NCBI GenBank assembly: GCA_003255025.1 | Contig: QANY01012059.1 | Location: 434,001-498,000 of the forward strand | From: Datisca glomerata | Taxonomy: Eukaryota > Streptophyta > Magnoliopsida > Cucurbitales > Datiscaceae | Direction of reading: 5' to 3' | DNA: 64,000 bases | Shown: positions 22,295 to 34,830 of the stretch, one piece after another | Layout: each line of letters opens with the position of its first letter | How positions within the stretch are numbered: the first letter of the stretch is position 1 | Notes under the pieces: model-generated | What the model was told of the DNA's origin: nothing | What the model saw: the letters and a program-made list of their open reading frames with translations, nothing else | The model's database searches: none | Made by a program: the position numbers and the translations under genes

Positions 22295-23623
22295 CTATAA
22301 TAAGAACAATAAGAAACATAATCTCTTATCCATTCTATTTGATCTATATGAAAGTCAAAAGAAAGTGAATTAATTTAATCTCATTTAAGTAAATGATTTA
22401 AAAGATCTCATCACGTAAAAGAAAAGAAAGACAAGATCTTATTATTGTTAATACCATCCAAAATAAATAACATACATAAAACTTAAAAAACAAGAAATGT
22501 TAATATTAGTGAAATCTCGACGCAGAGGACTTTGACAAGTGAACTGAGCAACCTGATAACCAGCACCAGCAAGGAAGTAGCGCTCAAACATTTGTGCTGA
22601 AAGATTGTAAAAAAATCACAAGAACTTTGCAAGCGTTCAAACTAATAACTCCTACCATCCACCATAAATATGAGCCAACAAGGTGAATGATTGACTGGAG
22701 CTCAGATAAGGAAAATAAATTAAGGAGAGAGATGGATGCTTACCTTTCTCATATGAATGATATCTGGGTGTTGGGGATTGAAATTGAAGCTCCAATAAAT
22801 AGACGTCGCCTTCTCCCAACCACTACCTCCTAAATCGGATAATGGTAAGTCTTCTTCTTTATGTTCAGAAATATATTTTTGGGGTGCTTAGAAACAATAA
22901 AAAATAAACGTAAAAAACAAATCTTACATATAATCCAAGGAAAAATATAAAATCTGAGGAACCTATGAGAAAAAAATACCAAAACTTTGATAAACTCTTA
23001 CCTGAGAATGATAGAAAATACTGAAACGTTGAGTTGGAAAGGGGGAAGAGTTTTTTGCCTCTTGAAAACCCAATAACTAAAAATCAATCTCAAATCTAAA
23101 ATCAGATCTGAAACAAAATACGGATCTACAACCAAATTGAGCAACAAAACTTCATCTATAAACCCTAATTATTGGTTGAACTCACCAAGACCAAATCGAA
23201 GAAGACGGAGATAGAAAGAGATGGGGAGCAACAGAGAGAGGCTGAGTGAGCGACAACACTGAGTGAGAGAGAGGTGGTGATGGCATCGAGAGAGATGACG
23301 ATGGGGTCAAGAGAGAGAGAGATGGAGTCAGAGAGAGAGATGGAGTTAAAGGGAGAGGCTCAAGAGGGAATTTGGTTTAGATTAAGATTATAACATGATA
23401 TTTTGGTAAATAAAGAGTGTAAAAAATAATTAATTTAAAAAAATAAAAAGATTTTGATAGATTTAAGAATTACATGTCATTATAAATATGTATATGATGA
23501 CATATTATTTAAAATCTGTCATAATAGAAAAAAGTAAAAAAGGCCATTTTTCAATGACACGTTTTAAAAGCTTGTAATCAAAACCAATATCATGCTGTCA
23601 TTAAAACTCATTTTTGTAGTAAT

Positions 23624-23800
23624 GACTACACAATGACTAATATAATGAATTCCTTATTACATAACATAAATACTACATAACGACTAACATAATGAGTTTC
23701 TCTATTACAAAACATAAATACTACATAATAACTAACATAATTAACTCCCAATTACAAAATACAATGACTACGAGAACAAAACACTTGATGCTAATAATTC
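23624..23800 (+). repeat. AT-rich minisatellite, about 47-bp units
   Basis: Three further units of GACTAACATAATGAGTTTCTC... with TACAAAACATAAATACTACA follow the CACTA element. They continue the unit at 19428-19468. Confidence 0.75.
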
Positions 23801-25256
23801 TTTGCCCATTATCCTTTACTTCACCATAACACACATGCAATGAACATCCATGAACAAAATAGCAAAATGACTAGAAAAAGTCTTTGCTGCTTCAGCGAGT
23901 TTACTTCTACCATCATATCATTCTTTCTAGGCGGATCAAACCCATCAATAGAGGTACAAGAATGTTGTTGATCAAATCTTCCATGATGTCCTAATGGGAG
24001 ATCTATACCCCCAAAAATAATAACACACAAAATCCTCTCTTCTTACAGTACCACCAGAAGATGTCTAAGAAGAAGAGGATGTTGCAGCCATAAATTATGT
24101 GAGAAATAACCTGAATTAACCATACGATGATAAAATTAACCACACTATAACATAATTAAGCATAACACTAATCTTCCCCATTTTTTTTTCTTTAGACAAG
24201 AAGATGAGTTCAAATCTAGCTACATATCAACCACAATACAGACAACCAAGAACAGAAATCGAATTATACATCCAGACCACTACAGATCAACCACAATCCA
24301 TACCAGAAAAATAAGGGATAAATCGATTGCCTAATGTTGGTCGTGGATCGAGATCTGATGCAGAGAGAAATGAGAATGAGATCTGATGCAGAAGAATATG
24401 GAAAGGGAAGGGGAAGAAGAGGGGCTGAGTCGCAGTCGAGAAGGGGGAGAGGGGCTGAGTTGCGGAAGGAGAGGGACTGAGTCGCGGTCGGGGAGAGGGG
24501 AGAGCGGCTGAGTCGCGGAGGGAGAGGGCGATTTAGGGATTTTGGGTTTTTTTAGTATAGATTTAGTTGTTTTAGAGTTTAACCATTTTAATTAGAGTTT
24601 ATTATAAAAAAAATTCAGTTAATTTTAAACGGATGTTAATGGAAAGGGGTGTAAATGGTTAATTCAAATAATTTAAAGATATTTGATGCTATAAAAATAT
24701 TTCAAGAGTAAAAATTATTAAATAATTAAATTTTAAAAGTCAAAATTAGATTTATCTTTTAAAAAAAATCTTGATACCTGCTCCCGTGTAGTCAAAATAC
24801 ACCGTGCTCAAGCGAAGAAAGCACAAGTGGATTGCCAACGCGTGTCCTCAAGTTTCCAACGTTAAAGTTGGTGATTTTCTTTCTCTCAAAGTTAGGAAAA
24901 ATGATAACAACGAGGTAGGCACTGGTAATGGTTTCATGTAAAAGTAAAAATAAAAATGATGAGACAGTTGTTACTTCCTCTGCTAGAAAACCTTCAAAAG
25001 AGTTAAAACCACTTTTAACTGGCAAATCTTACATTTTTTTGCTGTTTTTTACCGATATATTCGGTTAATGATTTAATTTAACACAATTAATTTTCTTGGA
25101 CTTTTAAGACAAAGATCATACAGATTGTTTTGTAGATAGGGAGAGCTAACAAAGCTGTAATGAGAGCCCTCGCCACAGCAATAAGGGGAAGAAGATAGAT
25201 GCTTTTTCAGAATTCAGATCATTAGAATAGAAAAAGGTTAAAAGATTTATTTTTCA
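23801..25256. other. Intergenic region upstream of the Lys-rich gene
   Basis: No gene recognised. It includes a purine-rich minisatellite (24418-24530) and AT-rich DNA at 24540-24780. The last ~200 bases before 25257 probably hold the promoter and 5' leader of the next gene, but no clear TATA box is seen. Confidence 0.5.
24418..24530 (+). repeat. Purine-rich minisatellite with GGCTGAGTCGCGG units
   Basis: At least four imperfect units contain GGGGAGAGGGGCTGAGTCGC or close variants, about 25-30 bp apart. The strand is almost pure G/A except for the CTGAGTCGC core. Confidence 0.65.
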
Positions 25257-27532
25257 ATGGCTACAGAGTCTAAAGCTAGCGTGGTTAAGGTCAAGACCAG
25301 CAACCAAGATGGATCATCGAAAGGGAAAGTCGATTCTTCTTCAAATAAGAGAAAGATTGAAACATCTATCAAGCACTCCACTGATTCAAAACAGAGATCT
25401 GTCTCAACTACCACCAAATCTCAGGTACCCATTTCAAAATTTCCACCTATCTGTGATTCTGATGATTATTTCCTTATTTTTTTGGCCAAAAGATCCCTCT
25501 TTTACTGTTCAATGCTTAATCGTGTGAATTGGGTAGTTAGGATTCTGAATCGCTCTGTTTTTTTAGCAAATTGGGTACCTTCTGATGAAGATCGTATGTG
25601 GGGTTCTATTTTATCTTCTGAATTGCTTTGATTTTTCGCAAATTAGGTACCTTCTGATGAATTGGGTAGCTAGGCTTCTGAATTTCTTTGCTTTTTAGCA
25701 AATCTGAATCCAGTTTGATGAATATGATATTCATTTCTCAATTAAATTTATTATTGTTGACGTTTTGTTAGGGATAAATGGGGTTGTATCTCTGATTCTG
25801 TGCAAATGTCTGTTTCACCTCATTTTTATAATGCCAGAGGAATTTGAATTGGATTGGTCCTTTTAATGTGATTTTGTTCAAATGTGAAGGCGAAATCAAA
25901 AACATCAGGAACTTCAAAAACAACTAAAAAGACTACTACTACAACTAAAGTGAGAGAGAAGAAAGTATACACTTTGGCTGGCCAGAAATTTGATCCTCCT
26001 GAAGAGGTTTTTAACCCATCTCATCTCTTTCTCCATTCTTTTTGTGTTTGTTTTCCAATTATTAACCGTTACAATGAATTGCCGTTCATTTGCCACCCCT
26101 TGTTGACAGAGAGAACCACTGAGGATATTTTACGAGTCATTGTCAAAACAGATACCATCGAGTGAAATGGCGGAATTTTGGTAAGTTTTCTTTATTTTCT
26201 TCCAGCATTGATGATTGACTGGAGAAGTTTTGAGTTGTGCAGATTACATACTGCTAATCTATAGAAAGCTTCATCAATTTTCATTGCAAAATTCTTGGGC
26301 TGTTTAAGCAAGTCAATACTATCTTGCTTCTCCCAATCATAAGGCTCATAACAATCATACTAGCATTATATATGTAGTTTTAGAAAATGAGAAGATCAAC
26401 TCTCATCGGTTTCTCTGTCATGCTCTTCGATTACTATAGAATTTTATTGGAATTCGTCTGTAATTACCCAAAAATGTTATCTTCCTATAAGAGCTATACA
26501 TGACTATGGTTCACACTCTTCGACTGACTACATGACAATAGATATTGGCTCCCTTGTCAACCAACTATATTGCTTTTAGCTATGTATCTTAATATGTCTA
26601 TGCTCAACGTGAGCTCAATCAAGTGTATATCATCTTATAAACTTTTAGATGTAAATCAGTTACTCGTTTTGAGAATTAGGAAAGATACTATGAACTTGAA
26701 TGAGAATTTACGTAACTTAAGCAATAATTTTTAGTGACTCTGAGGGAAAGAGGATCAAATGGTGATTCGTGAGAACATTTGATATTACAGAGAACACTCT
26801 TCTCGTGTTCTTTAAATGTCGGTGTCATTTGTTTCTTGATTGAATAGGTCTTAACATGGAAAAAAGGTTCTTAATTAAAAGTACAGCTGCCTTGCTTGAT
26901 AATTAGGGATTGACTATCTATATAGATAATATGAGTGAGTGATCCTCAGTCTCACTATTTGACAGTCATTTGTTTTAGTTTTGTGTAGTATTTAACAGAT
27001 AGACTTCTAGTCTGACATATACACAAGTCACGTATAACTAGGATTATTTGCTGAAAGACACGAATCCGAGAGTGTCAACTTTCCGCTAAATTCGACATTC
27101 AGCTAAACCTGAAAGCACTATATTGCAAAAAATCTTCCTTTTTGTCTTATTTTCTGATTGTTGATTGTGCTGCTAGCAAGCTGTGAAATGAAGGTGTTCT
27201 ACTGAATAATAGGGAAACTCCCCTCTGTGAAACTGTAAAGTTCAATAACAATATCAAAATCTGGATATTGTATTTGATTATGCAGGATGATGGAACACGG
27301 CTTATTGTCGCCTGAAAAGGCTAAGAGAGCATATGAGAAGAAACTGAGAAGGCAAAAGGAAATTAGGATGGGAACTCCGATCAAATCATCAAAGCCACCA
27401 ACCAAGTCCGAGTCTTCACAAAAGCAGCAACAATCGTCAAAGAATGGTGATTTAAAAGCCAAGAAAAAGATCACTCTCGATTATGACGATGATGATGACT
27501 TCATCTTAAGTCCTAAGAGAAGGAAAGGCTAA
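25257..27532 (+). CDS. Plant Lys-rich nuclear protein of unknown function, complete 4-exon gene (200 aa)
   Basis: Exons 25257-25424, 25890-26006, 26110-26180 and 27286-27532 join in phase at canonical AG/GT borders and give 200 residues. Residues 1-80 are low-complexity, rich in Lys, Ser and Thr. Residues 82-145 form the conserved part: KKVYTLAGQKFDPPEE, REPLRIFYESLSKQIP, SSEMAEFWMMEHGLLSPEKA and KRAYEKKLRRQK. The tail is Lys/Ser/Gln-rich and ends with an acidic run (DYDDDDDF) before a basic SPKRRKG signal. I recall plant homologues with the same YTLPGQK.DPPEEREPLR..YE..QIP..EMA..W block, but know no established function. Composition and the terminal basic cluster suggest a nuclear protein. 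The start is the first ATG after an in-frame leader. No stop or frameshift is present, so it looks functional. Confidence 0.85.
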
Positions 27533-27636
27533 CAAAAATAATTGTTCTTCATAGCTTGTAGCATTTATTCGCAAATTACCTCTATAGATTCTTACATTAC
27601 AGCCAAATTTTCGGATGATGTCAATAAGCAGACAGT

Positions 27637-27642
27637 AATAAA
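27637..27642 (+). terminator. Candidate polyadenylation signal AATAAA of the Lys-rich gene
   Basis: An AATAAA hexamer lies 105 bases after the stop, in AT-rich sequence. Positional inference. Confidence 0.4.
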
Positions 27643-27854
27643 AATTATTTATACTTATTAAAGTCACAATAAACAGAGAACAGGTTTTTTTCTAACCCCT
27701 TACTATTACTGTTGAGTGTTGCTCTTGGCGTTCGGAATATGTATCAACTCCATCTGAACTGATATTTTCTTACGTTTCTACACTGATTTTGCATCTATTT
27801 CTTTTGCTTTGCAATTTTTTTGCACCTGGTCCAACTGAAACCAAAACATATCTG

Positions 27855-28049
27855 CTAATGTTTTTAGTCGGTGGTCTTTATTGAAGTTTGATATTTTGCT
27901 ATCTAGAAATATGTGTACTCATGTGGCATTTGGTGGTAAGCAAAAATAAAAAATTATATGAAATAAATGCCCAAAATGCGTGTTTGAGCTAGCGTCTCAA
28001 CAGCACCCAATTTCCATCAATCATTATTCTAAAAATCAAATATTCAACA
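27855..28049 (+). repeat. Family B 5' LTR, truncated
   Basis: It matches 49705-49957 from CTAATGTT.TTAGTCGGTG to the end ATTCAACA. The first ~25 bases seen in the 3' copy are missing. A perfect primer site TGGTATCAGAGC follows at 28057-28068. Confidence 0.82.
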
Positions 28050-28056
28050 TAATTTT

Positions 28057-28068
28057 TGGTATCAGAGC
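28057..28068 (+). other. Primer-binding site of family B
   Basis: TGGTATCAGAGC, the exact Met-tRNA-type site, lies 7 bases after the LTR end. Confidence 0.9.
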
Positions 28069-28106
28069 AATTGGGTGATCAAACAATCTGGGCGTGAAGT
28101 ACGGCA

Positions 28107-28553
28107 ATGGATTCTGACAACTCATGATTCCTGTTTTTTGCGGAGAAAATTATGACTTCTAGAAATTTAAAATGAAGACTTTGTTGATTTCACAAGGACT
28201 ATGGAGCATCCGTTGATGAAGGTTATGGCAGACTCAATGAAGAAAATCCAGATGAGGCACAAAGGAATAAGTTGAACAAGGAGATGATGAAAGATGTCAA
28301 AGCCTTGTTCTTCATTCAACAGGGAGTATCAGAAGCTATTTTTCCAAGAATTATTCGAGCCACCACAGCAAAATAAACTTGGGAGATATTGCAAAAAAAC
28401 ATTTTAGAGTGATGCCAAGGTAATTAAAATCAAACTTCAGTCCTTGCCAAGGGAATGGGAGAACTTCAATATAAAGGAGACAGAAGGTATGAAAGATTAA
28501 TTTTCTAGAATTATGGAGACTTCTAATCAAATGAGATCTTATGGAGAAGATAT
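28107..28553 (+). pseudogene. Family B copia gag, N-terminal part
   Basis: Starts near the ATG at 28107 with an early stop. It continues as LKMKTLLISQGLWSI, VDEGY, EENPDEAQRNKLNKEMMKDV, KALFFIQQGVSEAIFPRI, VIKIKLQSLPREWENF and FSRIMETSNQMRSYGEDI, with stops and frame changes. This is the DUF4219/UBN2-type gag of plant copia elements. It is interrupted after the codons for SYGEDI by the family A LTR. Confidence 0.87.
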
Positions 28554-30657
28554 TGTTGGGTATAGTGCCCTCAAAGTATGTGTTTAGACATTTTAATATG
28601 AAATGAAATTATATTTTTCTTATAATTGTTCTTTTGAATTATTGTTAAATAATTTATATAAATATTTTAAAATTCCGTATGAGTACTCATGTAAAGATAT
28701 CTCTATTGTGCATTTCCTATCTGAATCGAGAGGTCACAGATCGAATGACTATGGTCTTGTATAAGTATGAGAGGATTAAGATCATAGATGATGAATAAGA
28801 TAGTCTGCAATATATTAAAGTATGAAATCTTTTATGAATGGTTACTAGTACGGTTCACTAAGCATTTTTTGAATGCATGTAATCTAGATCCAGTTTACTG
28901 ATGCGGATAGATATCTTAGTAAATATATTTTATATAATTAAAATTATATAGAACATGTCCGATGTGAATTATATCTTTCTTAACTTACCGTTTATCATAA
29001 AAATTTAATAAACATCGAATTTGATGATCATATGTAGATCAGTCTGAATCCTGAGTAGTTATGAACTTCTATGCATGTCTACTGAATTTTTTGATTCACT
29101 CATTAAGGTTTGTTTGTAAAACATGCTAGTGACTTTTATTTTGGAGATTCAATGATATGGATAGATGTGAAAATAATTTTACAAGATTTAGAATCCAAGT
29201 TTTCCTAATTGATCGTATATTGGTACCCTTATTTGTTAATTGGAACTAAATAGTTTTTTAGCTCAAATTTATATTACGATTATAAATTGACCATTCACTG
29301 GTGAAATAATGATATTTAAGGATCACTAGGTAATTAGAAGGGTAAAACAATAATTTTGACCAGCTCTAATTTACGAACTAATAATTGAAGTACAAAACTA
29401 TATGAAGTGATTATAGCAATGACCTACACGAGCATACTCTGTAAATATATTTTGTAATTACTAAAAGTTCAATTTCATATTTATAGTGGAGTAATAATAG
29501 AATTAATAAATAAGATTATTTAATTAAAAAATTTAACTAATAATCTATTTTACTGTAGATTAGAATTATGGTTCCATGATCTCTGAGTCAACTCTGTACT
29601 ACACAGTCTAGGTTGTGAATATTTTAGGATATGAGAAAAGGACTAATTTGCGATAGGAATTAAATTTCTGGGGCAAATATATAATTCTGAGATAATTATA
29701 TACAATTAATTAAATAAAATTAATTAATTAAATTATTTATTGTAATTTTTGGAAATGATAATTAAATAATTATATCGATTAATTTTATATTAATCGATAA
29801 GTGAGACAATATATTTGATTTATGAAATTAAATAATATTAAATTATTATGAGTTTAAATTTTGAATTAACTGATTGGTTAATTTTGACTTAACAAATAAG
29901 TTGATTCTTAAGATTTTATCAGATAAATTAATTTTGAATTAACTTATATTTAAGATTATATGAGATAATGCATAAACAGTGATTAGCGTGTCAATTCAGA
30001 ATACCACACGCTAATCACTGTTTTTGAATCAGCGATTGGCGGAGCACACTACAGTGCCTGCATGGCGCACTGCAGTGTCGCAGGACACTACAATGTTGTG
30101 CTGAATTGTAGTCAATCCCACTAAATATGGTACAAACTGTACTAGATCCCACTGTAGTGTCAGATTTCTAATTATTTATTATTTTCTAGAACCCTAAATC
30201 TAAGGTAACTTAACCTAAAATATATATAGATAATATTCTATTGGTCTCCTAAGTGATAACACATGCATCTGATCGATTAATCGTTAATTAAACCTCTATG
30301 AATTCTCAAATTCTCTCTTAAAGTTCTGTCTCAAAAGTCATTCTTTAAATCTCTAGATCTCATGTGTTGAGTACATCTAGAGATAGAAAAGTATCTTTAA
30401 TATATTCTACGTGCTCACACACGTCTTAGTGTGTTTGATGTTTGACTTAGAAGATCTTGGTGTGAATCTCGCAGTTTGTTACTCGTGGGACCTCCAGTTC
30501 GTTGTTGGTAAGGATGCTTGATAGATTACAAGAGTTATAATTCATATATTTGTATATATTAGATTTAATGTATAGATATATAATGGATCCGAGGAGAAAA
30601 AATATTTTTTCGTTAAAAAGTTTTTTTTTTATTTTGAAAACAGTGGCATCACAATGT
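28554..30657 (+). repeat. Family A 5' LTR of the nested element, 3' end deleted
   Basis: It starts TGTTGGGTATAGTGCCCTC and follows the other family A LTRs, including the GTGCC/GGCAC block at 30035-30165. It breaks off after AACAGTGGCATCACAATG; the CCAACA end and the primer site are missing. Confidence 0.82.
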
Positions 30658-32464
30658 AATTCTAAAATTGGTTATTAATTTTGATCTTTTTTTATTTTCA
30701 ATATTATGTTGTAAAAATTTTGTATGCGACAAGACGAAGAACGCACGAGACGAACAAGGAGATGAAAAATGGAAAAAAGAACTCAGTTAAGAAATTTTGG
30801 CGCCGACACCGATAAAGTGGTTTTCGGCACTTGTGCTGCCATCTTTCTAGTGGCAGAATTTCCGTCGAAAAAATTGACGGCTACAGTGCCGCCAGCAGCA
30901 CAACCGTGAACTACCGGCAGTGGATGGGCAGCCGGGGGCGGTGGTGGGAGTGTCCCACTATCACCGTCGGCAGCAATCATTGTGATTGGTAGGGTATATT
31001 TCACAGAAACTATAATACCGTGTTGGCCTATCCCTACAACATTTCACGCAAAACCCTAACCCTATCTTTTATCTTTTAATTTTAGATAATGTAATTCTAA
31101 AATTGGTTATTAATTTTGATTTTTTTAAACTAAAATTAATTAATTTGATTTGGTTTTCCCCGAGTTTGATAAGTTATTATATTATTTTGACTAACAAATT
31201 CAAAAAAATTTAAAAGATAATTAATGAGATTATTTAATTAAGAAAAAATGATTGAAAAGGTTTTGAATAAAACTTGAAGATTATGAAGCTGGACCTCTAA
31301 TGGAGAATGAACATTTTTAGAATTATGTATTCTTGAAATCCGTTTTGTATTATTTCTATTTTCTCAAAGATTGTAAATTTAGAAATACTCAGTAGTCACT
31401 CGGTTCATCATTTTTTTGTATTTATTTTAATAAATATTTATTGATTTGATTAATAACATGATCATGCATTCCTCAATCACATGTCATACATGAAAACCCA
31501 CACAATTTTATTTGATCATGTATCTTATCGGTAAAAACATGATTGATTAGAACTCTCCTAATGTGTTTATATGAATTGTTTTGAGAAATTAATTGCATGT
31601 AAACTACTAAGTTTTAATTAGTTAAAATTGGTAATCACATCACTCTAAAACCCTTAGTAACATTTAGGATAACCGACTTTATTAAAAGTATTTTATTAAA
31701 GTTTGATGAATGTGATTAATTAGTTATTCTAAGTTCATATAATTTTGACTCAGACTCTTTAGAATGTTAAATGAACTTAGACCAATTAAATTGAATTAAT
31801 AATTAATTTTATTTCATGGGATTGCTTTCACAAGTAATTAATTTAGAATGAATTGATTAGTTAAAATAGAAACATGTCAATCATGAAATAGTGAGTGGGA
31901 GAAGGTTGGCATGTCAATGTAACATTTGGTCTCCATTATTAGTACAACACCTTGAGATACACTGAGGGCCTCGAGATGGCTTTATTTTCATCCTCTAACG
32001 AAGGTTTTAAACTGTATCAATATCAAGGTTGAACTTCTTAAGAATATAAGAATAAATGATGTAGTTTAGACTTGACCGACCCTAAGCAACATATTCTAAA
32101 TCAAGTCATGGAATCTGAAATAATGGGTTAAACTCACAAAGTCACAATTAAGTTTTGAGTGGATAATTGTGACTTGACCAAATAAGCGATACCTTATTAT
32201 TAAAAAAGAAAGTATGAGATATTTTAAGTTGTAATAAATAAGGATAAGAATGTCTTATATACAGTTTAAAATTAATTGTAATAAATAAGGATAACAAATT
32301 TGTGGTTCTCACATTATTTGTTAGGTTGTCTTATCATGGAGTAGTAACTGTTAAGTTTATGTGTTTGATATGTTGCATTTATGCATCACCTTTACTTTCT
32401 AAATCTATTGATATTTATTACAATTATATTGAATAATGTATGTTTTATTTTTTCAGTTGTTATT
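30658..32464 (+). other. Family A leader with a GC-rich insertion
   Basis: From about 31020 it matches the leader at 16000-17370. A segment at about 30725-31015 is much richer in GC and absent from the other leader; it contains GGCAGCCGGGGGCGGTGGTG and several CCGxC motifs. No gene is supported there. Confidence 0.7.
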
Positions 32465-33583
32465 ATGTCTACCATTGACAACCTTTTTACTGCTTTACTT
32501 GCACTTGAAAAACTTAATGGTGATAATTTCATAACATGGAAGTCGAATTTGAATTTGATGCTTACACCTGCCTTTTCTATGTCCACTACCAACTATGTTA
32601 TAAACAAGTTGTAATTCAACATGACTCAGTTGTTGAATGAACCACAAACTTTTGAGTCACTCAACAAGAGTATGGCCAAAGAGGGTGAGGCAAATGTTGC
32701 TCAACAAAAGTCTTATTCCACTGTTATTAATAGTAACAAAATGAAGAAGAACAATGGTAAGGGCGAGAGTAAGAACAAGAAAAGAAAGAAAGCCAAGACA
32801 TCACCCAAAGCTAAGAGGAACAAGAACGACAACAATCCCAAGGGGAAATGTTTCCATTGTGGTTGAAGGCCACTTGAAGAAAAACTGTAACAAGTACCTC
32901 TCCGAGCTGAAAAAGAAAGGTTAATATGATTTACTTGTACTCGAAGCTTGTTTAGTGGAATATGATTTGTCATCCTGGATATTAGATTTATGAGCCACTA
33001 ACCATGTATATTCTTCTTTGCAGATGCTTGATTCATCAAGGAAGCTGGCTTATGACGAAGTGATAATGAGAGTTGGCAGTGGTGCACTCGTGTCAGTAAA
33101 AGTATTGGGGACAACCCTTTTGAGTTTTGAAAATAATTTTCTTATTTTGAACAATGTTTATTTTATTCTTATTCTTGGATTTTTCAGAAATTTGATTTCT
33201 TTATCATTGTTGCATGAACAATTTTTTGATATTTCTTTTAATAATAATCATTTTATTAATTTCAAAGAATGGATTTAATATTTGTCATGAAAAAGTTTCA
33301 AACGGACTGTATATGTTTAAACCGACTGAACGTGCGTTAACGATTCAGAATTGTCTAAAGTAGCTAAACTGGTTAACAAAACATGGTGCTTTGAGAGAAC
33401 TAAAAGTTCTGACTCTTCCAGTTTGTGAATCTTCTCTATAGGGTAAAATGATCAAGAGACCTTTCACTGAAAAGGGTCAAAGAGCCAAAGAACCACTTGA
33501 ACTAGTATATAGTGACGTTTCTGGATCGATCAATATACAAGCTATATGTGGGTATGAGTATTTCGTCACATTTATTGATGATT
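32465..33583 (+). pseudogene. Family A copia gag-protease-integrase N-terminal remnant (copy D1)
   Basis: ATG 32465 opens STIDNLFTALLALEKLNGDN. The gag middle is deleted: codons for NLNLML join TPAFSMSTTNYVINKL directly, about 400 bp shorter than copy D2. A Lys-rich region and a zinc knuckle start (KGKCFHCG, then a stop) follow. Then come the protease region SSWILDL with a stop in place of the active-site Gly, LLSFENNF, and pre-integrase blocks ending YEYFVTFIDD. It then switches abruptly into the middle of an LTR. Confidence 0.87.
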
Positions 33584-34830
33584 AAAATTAAATAAATATA
33601 TCGATTAATTTTGTGTTGATCGATAAGTGAGACACCATATCTAATTTGTGAAATTAGATGATGTTAAATTATTATAAGATAAGAACTTAAAATTTGAATC
33701 ACTAAATTTTTTATTTATGAACTAACAGATAAGCTAGTTGCTGGGATGATTAGATAAGTTAATTTTGAATTAACTGATATAATTATCTGATTAAAATAAA
33801 TAATTAATTTGGAAAAATTACCACGTGGTATATGGGACTAGCACATGTCAATCACTTATTTTGAATCAGAGATTACATCTATTATTGTAGTGCCATGTGA
33901 CACTACAGTGACACGTGGCACATTGAGTGTCTCACGGCACTACAGTGGTGCCCTGAGGCACTGTGGCTCTACACGGCACACTGCAGTGCTGTGTGACACT
34001 ACAGTGTTGTACAATTGCAGTGAGTCCCACTACAATGACACATTTATAATTAATTTATTATTTTGTGTATATCCTTAAATTCTGATGATTAAAGGTTAAT
34101 CAAAAGCTCTGTGAGTTGAGTTATTATTTTCTCTCAGAGTTTTGTCTCACAAAATAGTCATTCTCTAAAATCTCTAGATCTCATGTGTTGAGTACATCTA
34201 GAGACAGAAAAGTGTCTTTGATTTATTCTACATGCCCACAGACGCCCTAGTGTGTTTGATGATTGATTTGGAAGATCTTGGTGTGAATCTCGCAATCCAC
34301 TGTTCGTGGGATTATGACTTCGTTGTTTACAAGAAAGCTTGATAAGACTACAAAAAGTATACATCTTATCTTTGTATGTCTTAGATTTAATGTTTTTCTA
34401 TAAAAAGTTTTTATTTTGGAAACTGTGGCGTCACAATTATTTTTGTTTTCAATCGATAAAGTTTGTTTAACAATTTTTTTAAAACCATCACATCTCCACC
34501 GCACGACGCCGTCGATTCCAATACTACATATCCACACATGTCCTAGTGTGTTTGATGATTGGCTTGAAAGATCTTGGTGTGAATCTTGCAGTTTGTTGTT
34601 CGTGAAACCTCTAATTCGTTGTTGGCAAGGACGCTTGATAGACTACAAGAGGTATAATTCTTATCTATGTATGTCTTAGATTTAATGATCCGATGAGAAA
34701 AAGTATTTTTCGTTAAAAAGTTTTTATTTTATTTTAAAAACCGTGGCGTCGAAATTGTTTGAGTTTTTTCATTCAATAATTTTTTTAAGAACCACCACGC
34801 CTCGGTTGTGCACCGCCGCCGAATCCAACA
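33584..34830 (+). repeat. Family A LTR tail with terminal duplication (copy D1)
   Basis: Begins inside the LTR (AATTAAATAAATATATCGATT) and runs to AATCCAACA. The last ~310 bp occur twice in tandem (about 34217-34530 and 34531-34830), each unit beginning near CCCACA.ACG/TCCTAGTGTGTTTGATGATT and ending TCCAACA or a variant. GATAT and B gag follow. Confidence 0.82.

Larger units (their letters stand above)
19469..23623. mobile_element. Non-autonomous CACTA-type DNA transposon with captured gene (4155 bp)
   Basis: The left end is CACTACAATAAAAAATAGG; the right end, read inward, is CATTACTACAAAAATGAG. Both flanks have ACT (19466-19468 and 23624-23626), a 3-bp duplication as known for CACTA transposons. 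Joining the flanks through one ACT restores the local minisatellite unit (TAAATACTACA). GACGGG/TGTCATC-type repeats lie just inside the ends (19495-19740, 23470-23600). No transposase is recognisable. The interior holds minus-strand exon-like pieces with GT donors, including a decayed PER1/PGAP3 gene, and a GA-rich tract at 23205-23360. Confidence 0.78.

Noticed and set aside
23205..23360. GAGAGA-rich tract in the CACTA element, considered as a coding or regulatory array
   Set aside because: Simple microsatellite; no frame or motif beyond the repeat.
24792..25025. Minus-strand frame of 77 codons upstream of the Lys-rich gene
   Set aside because: Hydrophobic low-information sequence without conserved motif or splice support.
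30783..31004. Minus-strand frame of 73 codons with a Pro-rich stretch
   Set aside because: Follows from the GC-rich insert's composition; no recognisable domain. Kept only as a composition anomaly.
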